From CAZFHA01 sp964518595 (GTDB lineage Bacteria; Bacillota; Clostridia; Saccharofermentanales; Saccharofermentanaceae), in contig CAZFHA010000013.1 in assembly GCA_964518595.1 (NCBI GenBank), positions 43,412 through 107,411 of the forward strand: 64,000 nt of DNA, in the 5' to 3' direction. Position 1 is the first letter of the stretch; the number at the start of each line of letters is the position of its first letter. Below are positions 8,044-16,503 of the stretch, in pieces. Both the position numbers and the translations under genes were made by a program. A model generated the notes under the pieces. The model ran no database searches. It saw only the letters and a program-made list of their open reading frames with translations, and had not been told where the DNA came from.

Positions 8044-9534
8044 ATGAATAGTGAGGCAAACAAAAGCTCGTTGACGAATGATTTGAACTGGAACAGTCGT
8101 TCTAATATGACTATGTTGACAGATTTTTACGAGCTAACCATGGGAAAGGGCTATTTAGATCATGGACAGGCAGATAAAATCGCTTATTTTGACCTGTATT
8201 TCCGTCAAGTTCCAGAGCAAGGCGGCTATGCTATCATGGCTGGAGTAGCGCAAATGATTGATTACTTGCGCAATTTGTCTTTTAACTCTACAGATATCGA
8301 ATTTTTACGGCAAACTGGCAGTTTTGATGACAAGTTTCTCAGCTATTTAGAGAATTTTTCCTTTGCTTGTGATGTTTGGGCAATCCCTGAAGGGACGCCG
8401 ATTTTTCCGGGAGAACCTTTGGTTAAAGTCCGAGGCCCGGTTATTCAAGCCCAGATGATCGAAACGATGCTACTTCTCACTATTAATCACCAGAGCCTCA
8501 TTGCCACAAAGACAGCTAGAATTGTCAGGGCAGCAAAGGGGCGGCCGGTCTTGGAATTCGGCGCTCGCCGGGCTCAAGGCTATGATGCTTCGGTTCTGGG
8601 AGCCAGAGCCGCCTATATTGCTGGCGCGGCTGGAACTTCCTGCACGATCTGCGGTCAGCATTTTTCCATTCCTCTATCCGGTACAATGGCACATAGCTGG
8701 GTGCAACTTTATGATTCGGAATTTGAAGCCTTTAAAGCGTATGCTGAATCATATCCGGATAACTGTATTCTATTGGTAGACACCTATAATGTGCTTAAGT
8801 CCGGCTTACCCAATGCCCTTCGGGTGGCTAAAGAGGTCTTGGCGCCCATGGGCAAGACGCTTAAGGGAATACGTATTGACAGTGGAGATCTTACCTACCT
8901 AACCCAAGAGGCCAGACGCTTTTTGGATGAAGCCGGTTTAGAGGATTGTCTGATTACGGTAAGTAACGCTCTGGATGAATATTTAATTCGTGATCTGGTG
9001 TTACAAGGTGCTTGCATCGATGCCTTTGGTGTAGGCGAGCGCTTGATTACCTCCCGGGCTGAGCCTGTCTTTGGCGGGGTATACAAATTAGCCGCTTTGG
9101 AAGAAGGGGGGCAGATTATTCCTAAAATGAAAGTATCTGAAAATTTCGGCAAAATTACCACCCCTTGCAGCAAGGAAATTTTTCGCTTCTACGATCGCAA
9201 GTCACAAAAAGCGATTGCGGATGTTATCACTCTGGCGGGAGAGACTATTGATGAGAATGCTCCCTATGAAATTTTTGATCCGGTGCAGACCTGGAAACGT
9301 AAAACCTTGACAGATTTTACGGTGCGAAAGCTCTTAGAGCCAGTTTTTATTCAGGGAAAGTGTGTTTATCAGCAGCCGGATATGGAAACTATACGCAGTT
9401 ATTGCGCCAAAGAGATTGAGTCCTTGTGGGAGTCGGTAAAACGGTTTGAGAATCCTCAGACCTACTATGTTGACTTATCCGCTGATCTTTGGCAAATTCG
9501 TAATGACATCTTACATCGTCACCAAAATTTATAA
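8044..9534 (+). CDS. pncB: Nicotinate phosphoribosyltransferase
   Basis: This enzyme makes nicotinate mononucleotide from nicotinate and PRPP in NAD salvage, helped by ATP hydrolysis. The 496-residue length fits the bacterial family. The N-terminal motif is MLTDFYELTMGKGYLDHG; later blocks are LEFGARRAQGYDASVLGARAAYI, VDTYNVLKSGLPNALRVAKEV and GIRIDSGDL. The ATG at 8044 follows GGAGG (8035-8039), while an upstream TTG at 8029 has no such support. It stands between truA and the cyclophilin gene, separated by short gaps without a clear terminator. Confidence 0.93.
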   Translation: MNSEANKSSLTNDLNWNSRSNMTMLTDFYELTMGKGYLDHGQADKIAYFDLYFRQVPEQGGYAIMAGVAQMIDYLRNLSFNSTDIEFLRQTGSFDDKFLSYLENFSFACDVWAIPEGTPIFPGEPLVKVRGPVIQAQMIETMLLLTINHQSLIATKTARIVRAAKGRPVLEFGARRAQGYDASVLGARAAYIAGAAGTSCTICGQHFSIPLSGTMAHSWVQLYDSEFEAFKAYAESYPDNCILLVDTYNVLKSGLPNALRVAKEVLAPMGKTLKGIRIDSGDLTYLTQEARRFLDEAGLEDCLITVSNALDEYLIRDLVLQGACIDAFGVGERLITSRAEPVFGGVYKLAALEEGGQIIPKMKVSENFGKITTPCSKEIFRFYDRKSQKAIADVITLAGETIDENAPYEIFDPVQTWKRKTLTDFTVRKLLEPVFIQGKCVYQQPDMETIRSYCAKEIESLWESVKRFENPQTYYVDLSADLWQIRNDILHRHQNL

Positions 9535-9553
9535 TTATATAACTAAATAGTAA

Positions 9554-9595
9554 AAAGGAGGGCAGCATCAAAGAGGGATGCTGCGAAAAAAAGCA
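9554..9595 (+). promoter_or_regulatory. Hairpin between ribosome binding site and start of the cyclophilin gene
   Basis: The strong site AAAAGGAGG (9554-9562) is more than 30 bases from the ATG at 9595. Between them GCAGCATC (9562-9569) and GATGCTGC (9577-9584) form a perfect eight-pair stem with a seven-base loop, then seven A residues (9586-9592). Folding the stem would bring the site to about ten bases from the ATG. A different ATG at 9578 lies inside the stem in another frame and opens a 19-codon ORF. Confidence 0.6.
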
Positions 9596-10080
9596 TGGAA
9601 AAGACAATTGTTCGGATTGAAATGGAAAATGGTGGAGTGATTCGGGCGGAATTATACCCCGAAACAGCACCGATTAGCGTAAAGAATTTTACGGATTTAG
9701 TTGAGAAAGGCTTCTATAACGGCCTTATCTTCCACAGAGTTATTCCCGGTTTTATGATCCAAGGCGGTTGCCCTGAAGGTAGTGGTATGGGTGGTCCAGG
9801 CTACCAAATCAAAGGTGAATTTAGTTCCAACGGTGTTAATAATCCTCTCAAACATACCCGGGGTGTTTTATCCATGGCTCGTTCGATGGCGCCGGATTCT
9901 GCCGGCAGCCAGTTCTTTATCATGCACCAGGATTCTCCACACTTGGATGGACAGTATGCTGCCTTTGGCCAGGTTATTGAGGGTATGGAAGTGGTAGACC
10001 AAATTGCAGCCACACCTACCGGACGCCAAGACCGTCCGGTGGCAGAACAAAAGATCGCTAAGATCACAGTCGAGAAGTAA
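9595..10080 (+). CDS. Cyclophilin-type peptidyl-prolyl cis-trans isomerase
   Basis: Cyclophilins speed proline isomerisation during folding. The 161-residue protein has the family core FHRVIPGFMIQGG near residues 42-54, where the Arg is catalytic, then GSQFFIMH and the C-terminal FGQVIEGMEVVDQI. There is no signal peptide, so it acts in the cytoplasm. The start is fixed by homology, since the chain begins directly with the first beta strand (TIVRIEMENGGVIRAELYPE). The upstream leader has an unusual hairpin. A terminator follows. Confidence 0.93.
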   Translation: MEKTIVRIEMENGGVIRAELYPETAPISVKNFTDLVEKGFYNGLIFHRVIPGFMIQGGCPEGSGMGGPGYQIKGEFSSNGVNNPLKHTRGVLSMARSMAPDSAGSQFFIMHQDSPHLDGQYAAFGQVIEGMEVVDQIAATPTGRQDRPVAEQKIAKITVEK

Positions 10081-10112
10081 GACTTTTAAGCAATTTTTAT
10101 CTTAGTAAAATA

Positions 10113-10162
10113 AGGCTTCCCCTATATGCCACACAAATGTGGATAGTGGGGGAGCTTTTTAT
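10113..10162 (+). terminator. Intrinsic terminator after the cyclophilin gene
   Basis: GGCTTCCCCTATATGCCACA pairs imperfectly with TGTGGATAGTGGGGGAGC and is followed by a T-rich tail (CTTTTTATTTT). It separates the housekeeping cluster from the sugar locus. Confidence 0.75.
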
Positions 10163-10287
10163 TTTAGATAAAAGTTTTAGCGGGGGGATTTATTTTCTTT
10201 TCTTACAAGAGGGAAAGAGAAAAAGAATCTATTTATCCTACGGGATTTATTGGGTTGATAGAGACCTGTTTTTTTCATTTACACTGG

Positions 10288-10316
10288 TTGACATACCATT
10301 TTTCAAAGGCTATAAT
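10288..10316 (+). promoter_or_regulatory. Strong sigma-A type promoter of the sugar locus
   Basis: A perfect TTGACA (10288-10293) and a perfect TATAAT (10311-10316) are 17 bases apart. Transcription should start near 10323, giving a leader of about 215 bases before the binding-protein gene. An operator palindrome begins about nine bases after the start. Confidence 0.85.
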
Positions 10317-10331
10317 TGCATAAAATGCTAA

Positions 10332-10347
10332 ATGTACACGTGTACAT
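10332..10347. promoter_or_regulatory. 16-bp perfect palindrome, probable operator
   Basis: ATGTACACGTGTACAT is a perfect inverted repeat with central CG, placed just downstream of the predicted start site. That position and the CG centre suit a LacI- or AraR-like repressor. No regulator gene is encoded in the locus, so the protein must be elsewhere. Further downstream, 10406-10438 can form a hairpin (AACCTC/GGGTT and CGGA/TCCG). Confidence 0.7.
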
Positions 10348-10536
10348 ATTCTGCTGTTAGTAGTAATTGTACAGAAATTGACTTGCGTTATGTCGTATCT
10401 GATGAACCTCCACCGGATTGATTTAGTCCGAGGGTTTGGGGCAGGGGGTGATTTTAGGCACAGGAAGCTTGATTTTGCATGAAACGGAAACAAGACAACA
10501 GGGATTTAATTAAAAGAAACATGAGGAGATTAGGAA

Positions 10537-11901
10537 ATGAAGAAGAAACTAAGTCTTTTACTTGTTATTGCTTTTACTGTAGGTTTGTTTACGGCCTGTT
10601 CCGGTGACCAACCGGCAACTACTGGGGCTACCTCTGCCAAGGGCGAGAGTACCGCAGCAACAACTAAATCAGAAGGTGAAACCACGGGCTCTTCCGGTGT
10701 AATTGAGACTACAATCTTAACCTATCGGGCTGGCGAGGATGCCGGAGCTCGTTTTTTTGAACCCCAGATTGAGCGCTTTAATAAGCTCTATGAAGGGAAA
10801 TATAAAATTACCATTGAGGAGTCCCCCTCAAATACCCATACAGACAAAATAAAAAGTTTGGCACAACAGAATATGTTGCCGACTATTTTTCAAGTTTCAG
10901 ACTCTTTATGGGTTAACGACTATTTGATTGCCAATGGGAAGCTTGAAAATCTGGCACCATGGATCGACAGTCAGCCTGAGATGAAGAAGCTTTTCATTAA
11001 GGAATCATTAGATTTTTTAACCAGGGATGATGGAGCTATCTATGCTTTACCATTAACGGTATTGAAGCCTACTGGTCTATACTACAACAGTGCTCTGGTT
11101 GACTTCAAAACACCTGTTACTGAAATGAGCTGGGACAGTTTAGCTAAAAATCTGGGAGACACTAAAATTGCCTTCCAAACTGCCGAAGGCGGGTGGACAA
11201 CCAGCCTTCTGTTAGCTGGGATCATTGGCGGTATTGAAGGTGGACCGGAGCTTTTAAAATCTGGAGTTACAGAGAAGATCACTGATTTCAATAATCCGAT
11301 TTTTGTTGAAGCTTTTACAACTTTACAAAATCTCTATAAGACTAATGGCTGGGAGAATGCAGTTGGAGCTACTTACCCTGACGCTGCCACCTCTTTCTAT
11401 AGCAACAAAACTTCACTTTTACCAGATGGGACATGGATTATTGATAAAGTAAATGACCCTACTGACTGGGCCAACGGCTTTGATGGAGCTAAGGTTGTGG
11501 GTGACTATTATCCTAACAATGTAGCCATCGCTGATGCAATGGTCTATGACTGGATGATGCCTGCTGGATTACCGGCAGATCAGAAAGAATTAGGCTTAGC
11601 TTTCTTCGAATTTATTAACACACCGGAAGAAATCGAAGCCTTCATTTTAGCCGAAGGCGGATCTTCTCCGAATCTAACCTATACAGAAGAATTTAAGACA
11701 GAATTAGCTAAGAATGCCCTCTTGAGTGACTTTACTTCAGGAATTAATGATAAGACAACTTTTGTTGGCTATTTCCATGGTGCTATCAGTGATTCACTCT
11801 TTAGAGGAGATTATACAAATTTCTTGCCTAAACTATTGAAAGGTGAATGGACACCAGAACAGTTCTGTTCTGAATTAACTAAAGCTGCTCAAGCGTTGTA
11901 A
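10537..11901 (+). CDS. Carbohydrate ABC transporter, substrate-binding lipoprotein
   Basis: This 454-residue protein would capture a sugar or oligosaccharide outside the membrane. It has a lipoprotein signal peptide (MKKKLSLLLVIAFTVGLFTAC, with Cys21 as the lipidated residue), then a Ser/Thr/Gly-rich spacer of about 35 residues, then a family-1 type solute-binding fold. It has no recognisable amino-acid or peptide binding features, and two MalF/MalG-type permeases follow. The ATG is preceded by GAGGAG. Substrate is unknown; the downstream glycosidases point to a galactose- or furanose-containing oligosaccharide. Confidence 0.88.
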   Translation: MKKKLSLLLVIAFTVGLFTACSGDQPATTGATSAKGESTAATTKSEGETTGSSGVIETTILTYRAGEDAGARFFEPQIERFNKLYEGKYKITIEESPSNTHTDKIKSLAQQNMLPTIFQVSDSLWVNDYLIANGKLENLAPWIDSQPEMKKLFIKESLDFLTRDDGAIYALPLTVLKPTGLYYNSALVDFKTPVTEMSWDSLAKNLGDTKIAFQTAEGGWTTSLLLAGIIGGIEGGPELLKSGVTEKITDFNNPIFVEAFTTLQNLYKTNGWENAVGATYPDAATSFYSNKTSLLPDGTWIIDKVNDPTDWANGFDGAKVVGDYYPNNVAIADAMVYDWMMPAGLPADQKELGLAFFEFINTPEEIEAFILAEGGSSPNLTYTEEFKTELAKNALLSDFTSGINDKTTFVGYFHGAISDSLFRGDYTNFLPKLLKGEWTPEQFCSELTKAAQAL

Positions 11902-11944
11902 GCCAATGAACACGAAACGCTTTTAAGCCGGATCAAGCGGATTG

Positions 11945-11973
11945 CCCCGGACATAGAGAAATCACGTCCGGGG
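11945..11973 (+). promoter_or_regulatory. Stable hairpin between binding protein and permease genes
   Basis: CCCCGGAC (11945-11952) and GTCCGGGG (11966-11973) form an eight-pair stem, followed by TAATTTGTGTTTT, a weak T tract. Such hairpins after binding-protein genes usually limit readthrough or protect the upstream mRNA, so that more binding protein than permease is made. Confidence 0.75.
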
Positions 11974-12001
11974 TAATTTGTGTTTTGAGGGAGGTTGTTT
12001 C

Positions 12002-12889
12002 ATGAAATCGCTGCCAAAAAATAAGAAACACTTGCCCAGAGAGTTAGGCTGGATTTATTTGTTTTTACTGCCAACTTTTCTGGTTTTCTTAGCCTTTTAT
12101 CTTGTCCCAATTATTACCGTAATTGCTACCTCTTTTACCAAGTGGGATGGCTTTAATACGCCGATTTTTAATGGTTTTGACAATTATGTGCGTTTGTTTA
12201 CTAATGCTCAATTCCAACAATCCCTTGGAAATCTTTTAGCTTGGGCTTTAATTGCCATGACTTTGCATGTGGGGTATGGGGTATTAATTGCCTTTATTCT
12301 TTACCGTCGTCCCTTTGGTTGGGCTTTTACCCAAATGGTTTTTATGATTCCTAACGTTATTTCAGTAGCCGCCTGGGCCATGATTTACCGTTACTTTTTT
12401 CGTAATGATATTGGCATTCTAAATACCCTTATCAGACTTGTTAATCCCAATTTTAATGTGGATTGGTTTTTTGATGCACCTTTTGCCTTTTGGGCTGTTA
12501 CATTAACGTGGCTTTTCTATTCAGTGATTATAACGCTACTGGTTAGTAGTGATTTGCTGGCAATCCCAGCACAACTTCACGAGGCAGCTTTAATTGATGG
12601 CGCCTCTCCACGCCAAATTATTTTACGAATTGATTTACCTTTATGCCGCAATTCCATTGGCACTGGAATCATCTTATCTATTACCGCCAGAATTGCTATG
12701 TTTGAAGCGATTTATCTTACTACCAACGGTGCAGGTGATACTATGAATATTCCAGTAATTTTATATAGAACTCTTCTGGATAGTAAATACGGCATTGCTA
12801 ATGCCAATGGTGTTGTCATGATAGTTCTGGGCATATTAACTTTACTTTTGATCAACCGCCTGTTTCGCATGAACGAAAGTGTTTATTAA
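12002..12889 (+). CDS. Carbohydrate ABC transporter permease, MalF type
   Basis: The 295-residue membrane protein has six predicted hydrophobic helices and the permease coupling motif HEAALIDGASPRQIILRIDLP near residues 195-215, which docks on the ATPase. GWIYLFLLPTFLVFLAFYLVPI marks the first helix. I use the ATG at 12002, seven bases after GGGAGG, rather than the upstream ATG at 11978. The next permease gene begins 13 bases after its stop. Confidence 0.92.
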   Translation: MKSLPKNKKHLPRELGWIYLFLLPTFLVFLAFYLVPIITVIATSFTKWDGFNTPIFNGFDNYVRLFTNAQFQQSLGNLLAWALIAMTLHVGYGVLIAFILYRRPFGWAFTQMVFMIPNVISVAAWAMIYRYFFRNDIGILNTLIRLVNPNFNVDWFFDAPFAFWAVTLTWLFYSVIITLLVSSDLLAIPAQLHEAALIDGASPRQIILRIDLPLCRNSIGTGIILSITARIAMFEAIYLTTNGAGDTMNIPVILYRTLLDSKYGIANANGVVMIVLGILTLLLINRLFRMNESVY

Positions 12890-12902
12890 GGAGAGTGGGC
12901 GT

Positions 12903-13766
12903 ATGCAATTATCTATAAAAAATAAGAATGACAGAAATCCTGTCTTATGGCTTTTGGCAAAGCTTGTTACATACTTTTTTTTGATTTTTACTGTGGTCAT
13001 CTCGGTTTTTCCTATTCTTTGGATTATCATGTCCTCCTTTAAGACAAATGGTGAAATTCTGAGCGGTCCCTTTACCTTGCCCGCATCTATAAATTTTGAT
13101 GCCTATATGTATCTGTTCCAAAAATATGATTTTATTACATATACCATGAATTCAGTCATGGTTTCCTTTCTTCCGGCCATCGTTTCCCTATTCCTATTTA
13201 CCCTAGCGGCCTACGTCATTGCGAAGTACAAATTTCCCGGTAAAACAGCTTTTTATGCCCTTTTTACTATGACCTTATTGGTGCCGGCGCATTCTCGCAC
13301 CCAACCAATTTTTTCTTTGATTACCACACTAAATCTTTACAATACTCGAGAGGGTTTGATGCTAGTCTATCTTTCTGCTGGTATGGCGGTAAGTATGTTT
13401 ATTTTGAAAAATGCGTTTCAATCTGTACCAGATGATCTTGGTGAAGCTGCTCGGATTGATGGGGCTGGTTTTTTGCGTACTTTCGGCAAAATTTACTTGC
13501 CCTTAACCCGAAACGGATTAATTACCGCCGGTATTCTCATGCTGTTGGCTAATTGGAATGAGTTTTACTATGCGAACCTATTGATTACTTCTAGCAGTAA
13601 TCGTACTTTGCCCACAGTTACATTGTTGTTTAATTCGATGTTTGCCTATAATTATACTAATACCTTTGCTGCGCTGGTGGTGGTGGTGATTCCCGGTATT
13701 GTTTTCTATGCCGTAGCCCAAAAACAAGTACAAAGTTCCATTGCCGCCTCTGGTATTAAGGGCTAG
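12903..13766 (+). CDS. Carbohydrate ABC transporter permease, MalG type
   Basis: This 287-residue partner permease has the MalG-type features: a first helix ending FPILWIIMSSFKTNGEIL, the coupling motif GEAARIDGAGFLRTFGKIYLP (about residues 180-200) and six hydrophobic segments. The start at 12903 follows AAGGAGAG. No ATP-binding gene lies in the locus. In Bacillota such importers often borrow a shared MsmX-like ATPase, and I infer that here. Confidence 0.92.
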   Translation: MQLSIKNKNDRNPVLWLLAKLVTYFFLIFTVVISVFPILWIIMSSFKTNGEILSGPFTLPASINFDAYMYLFQKYDFITYTMNSVMVSFLPAIVSLFLFTLAAYVIAKYKFPGKTAFYALFTMTLLVPAHSRTQPIFSLITTLNLYNTREGLMLVYLSAGMAVSMFILKNAFQSVPDDLGEAARIDGAGFLRTFGKIYLPLTRNGLITAGILMLLANWNEFYYANLLITSSSNRTLPTVTLLFNSMFAYNYTNTFAALVVVVIPGIVFYAVAQKQVQSSIAASGIKG

Positions 13767-13842
13767 AATTGAATAAAATAACCTAAGCCTATGTGCCCTG
13801 ATTTAATAACTTATTATTTTTTCACCTAAAGGAGAGACAGAT

Positions 13843-16503
13843 ATGAATATTTCCCTAGATGGACTTTGGCAGTGCCGCTTACCCGATGGCAGAGAATTTG
13901 AACTTACTGTTCCGGGCTGTTATGACACCTATATTGACGAGAAGGATCTGGCAGGGCCTGTGATCTTAGAACGTCAATTCCAGTGGACTTCGGAGCTGGC
14001 AAAGCCAGGTGTAATTACTTTTGAGCAAGTAAGTTATTACTGCGAAGTTTATTTAAATGGAGTCCATCTAGGTTCCCACGAAGGCATGTGGGATCAATTT
14101 AGCTTTCCGCTTTTGGGGGCGCTACAGGTGGGGGCTAACACTTTGACTGTACACGTGACCAAACCTGGTTATCATACGGGTGACCGCTTCCCGGTAAGAG
14201 AAGTTCTCAGTGGCTTTTTGCCCGATGTTCTTTGTACCTTTGGGGGGATATGGGGAAGTGTTGCAATTTGTGATAGTGATGAGTTTTGGATTGACTATCA
14301 TTATTCTCAAGGTGATGATCTGGGTAACTTTTATTTTGTGGCGGAGGCTATTTCTGGTTCGGCGGAAGAAATTATTTCCGTGGATTTTAGCCTTCTGGAT
14401 TCTGAGCATAATACGGTATTTCAGAAGACCTTTGATTGGGAATCAAAAGAAGCTTTGCGTATGGAAGGCCAGCTGTTAGAGGCTAAACTTTGGTCGGAAC
14501 ATGAACCAATTCTGTATCAATATCAATGCAACTTACGCGCTGGAAAGCGCCAGCTGTCACTTAGTGGGCAAATGGGTTTCCGCTCTGTATCTCACAAGGG
14601 TTGTCGCTTGCTTCTTAATCAGCAACCCATTTATTTGCGTGGTGCTTTACATTGGGGACTTTATGACCGCAAAATTATTCCAGTGCCTACGCTGGAAGAA
14701 ATCAATGGAGAAATTAATGGCATCAAAGCATACGGATTTAATGCTCTAAAACATTGCCTTTACATCCCCAGCGAAGCATATTTAAGTGCTTGCGATCGGG
14801 CAGGTATTTTACAGTGGGTGGAATTGCCCCTGTGGCTGGTGGATAAGAATAGCGAGCTACCGGAGCGCGTCCGTAGAGAATACCCACGTATCCTAAATAA
14901 GCTTATGGGTCACCCTTCAGTAATCTTATTTAGTTTGGGCTGCGAGCTGGACACAGCTGTGCCTTCTGAAGTGCTGGAGGAGATGTATTATTTTGTTTCC
15001 CGCCAGACGGGGGCACTAGTTTGTGACAATTCCGGTTCCGGTGAATGTTATGAGGGGGCTAAGGTCAGCTTTAGTGATTTCTTTGATTATCACTTTTATG
15101 GTGATCTTCATAATATGGAACCTCTGATCGAAGCCTTTACCCCAGCGTGGCGTAGTCAAAAACCGTGGCTGTTCGGGGAATTTGCCGATGCAGATAGCTT
15201 AATTGATTTAGCACCCCTGCGACAGGCTTATGGCGTGGAGCGTCTCCAATGGGAGAGCGGGGACCCTTCTCTCAACCCCCTGGCTGAATTGAAGCCAGAT
15301 TTCTTTGCCCACCACCATGACGAAAGAATCATGACTTCAGGTATCCGGCAGGAGTATGAGCGTCTCCATGGACTGTCCATTAACCACTGCTTGACCCATC
15401 GAAAGCTTACCCTGGAATTAACACGCTCTTTTCCTGAAATCAGTGGCTATAACATTACAGCGATCCGGGATGTTCCCTTAAGTGCCGATGGTCTCTTTGA
15501 CGCTTTGGGAGAGCCTAAGTACGATCAGGCGCTTTTCCGTATGGCTAATCAAGAAATTGTTTTATGTCCGGCTTGGGATTTAACCCGGATCTGGATTAAT
15601 GCCGATCGGGTACAGACCAAGGATCGTTTCTCCTATTGGGGAGGGCAAACCACGGGGCAGCATGTTTTGATTTCTAATTTTAGCCGCCAGAATATAACTG
15701 AGGCTAAGGTGAATTGGTGGCTTATGGATGAGGATAAGGTTATTGGCCAGGGTAGCTTAGCCGGCGGGGGAGAGGCTTCCTCTGGAGAGGTAATAGAAGC
15801 TGGGGTCATTCGTTGTCCGCTACCTAAAGTAACTACACCGAGAACCTTTGTAATTAAAGTTGCGTTAGAGGGCTCTACTGTGGAGAACCAGTGGCCGGTT
15901 TTTGTCTACCCAGAAGAGAAGGTGTTTTCTGGTAAAATTGGGCTGGTTGACCCGGCAGGAGTTTTTCAAGGTTTAGAAGAAATCTATGATGTAACTCCTA
16001 CCACTGAAGGGGCAGATTGGCAGGGCTTTGATTTGATCGTCACCAGCTATCTGAGTCAGTTTGTGAAGGATTATGCGGCTAGAGGCGGGCGCGTGTTTTT
16101 CTGTCAGACAGGGCTTCTGGGTGGGCTTCCTGCCCTACCGGTATGTTTTTGGCGTGAAAGTACCATAGATCGAGCCGGCGATAGCTTTTTGGGTAAGATT
16201 CCTTATGAGCATTTCTCTGATGATTTGCGCTTCTGGAGCGTGGGGGCGGAGTTGGCTTTCCAGGGGTCAGAACTTGAAGCAGCTGGATTCAGTCAGGTTG
16301 AGTCCTGGCTAAAACGTTATGATGCTCGTAAGTGGCTGCGTTCCGATTATGTATTGAAACTTCAACATGGGGAGGGGAAGATCATTGCAACTACCCTTGC
16401 CTTAGCTGGCGGAATGGGTAAGCAACCCTTGGGGCTTTTAGCCAATGTTTTTGCCCGGTGGTTTATGGACCAAGCTCTCCAAGATTTGGTGGAGGATACC
16501 TAA
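13843..16503 (+). CDS. Glycoside hydrolase family 2-like protein
   Basis: The 886-residue protein has no signal peptide, so it should act on imported sugar. The layout is that of GH2: a jelly-roll sugar-binding domain (about 1-140, NISLDGLWQCRLPDGREFEL, then VYLNGVHLG), an immunoglobulin-like domain, and a TIM barrel starting near residue 258 (YLRGALHWGLYD). The likely acid/base is Glu368 in VILFSLGCELD; the usual Asn before it is Cys. Glu446 in WLFGEFADAD is a candidate nucleophile. A long C-terminal region (about 550-886) has no family I recognise. Bond specificity (beta-galactose, glucuronate, mannose) is open. Confidence 0.75.
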   Translation: MNISLDGLWQCRLPDGREFELTVPGCYDTYIDEKDLAGPVILERQFQWTSELAKPGVITFEQVSYYCEVYLNGVHLGSHEGMWDQFSFPLLGALQVGANTLTVHVTKPGYHTGDRFPVREVLSGFLPDVLCTFGGIWGSVAICDSDEFWIDYHYSQGDDLGNFYFVAEAISGSAEEIISVDFSLLDSEHNTVFQKTFDWESKEALRMEGQLLEAKLWSEHEPILYQYQCNLRAGKRQLSLSGQMGFRSVSHKGCRLLLNQQPIYLRGALHWGLYDRKIIPVPTLEEINGEINGIKAYGFNALKHCLYIPSEAYLSACDRAGILQWVELPLWLVDKNSELPERVRREYPRILNKLMGHPSVILFSLGCELDTAVPSEVLEEMYYFVSRQTGALVCDNSGSGECYEGAKVSFSDFFDYHFYGDLHNMEPLIEAFTPAWRSQKPWLFGEFADADSLIDLAPLRQAYGVERLQWESGDPSLNPLAELKPDFFAHHHDERIMTSGIRQEYERLHGLSINHCLTHRKLTLELTRSFPEISGYNITAIRDVPLSADGLFDALGEPKYDQALFRMANQEIVLCPAWDLTRIWINADRVQTKDRFSYWGGQTTGQHVLISNFSRQNITEAKVNWWLMDEDKVIGQGSLAGGGEASSGEVIEAGVIRCPLPKVTTPRTFVIKVALEGSTVENQWPVFVYPEEKVFSGKIGLVDPAGVFQGLEEIYDVTPTTEGADWQGFDLIVTSYLSQFVKDYAARGGRVFFCQTGLLGGLPALPVCFWRESTIDRAGDSFLGKIPYEHFSDDLRFWSVGAELAFQGSELEAAGFSQVESWLKRYDARKWLRSDYVLKLQHGEGKIIATTLALAGGMGKQPLGLLANVFARWFMDQALQDLVEDT

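Noticed and set aside
10137..10331. 64-codon plus-strand frame before the sugar locus
   Set aside because: It begins inside the terminator, spans the promoter, has no binding site and an unusual Phe/Lys-rich composition.
10480..10492. TGAAACGGAAACA as a catabolite-control (cre) site
   Set aside because: One base short of the cre pattern and not symmetric; too weak to list, although a Crh-like protein is present.
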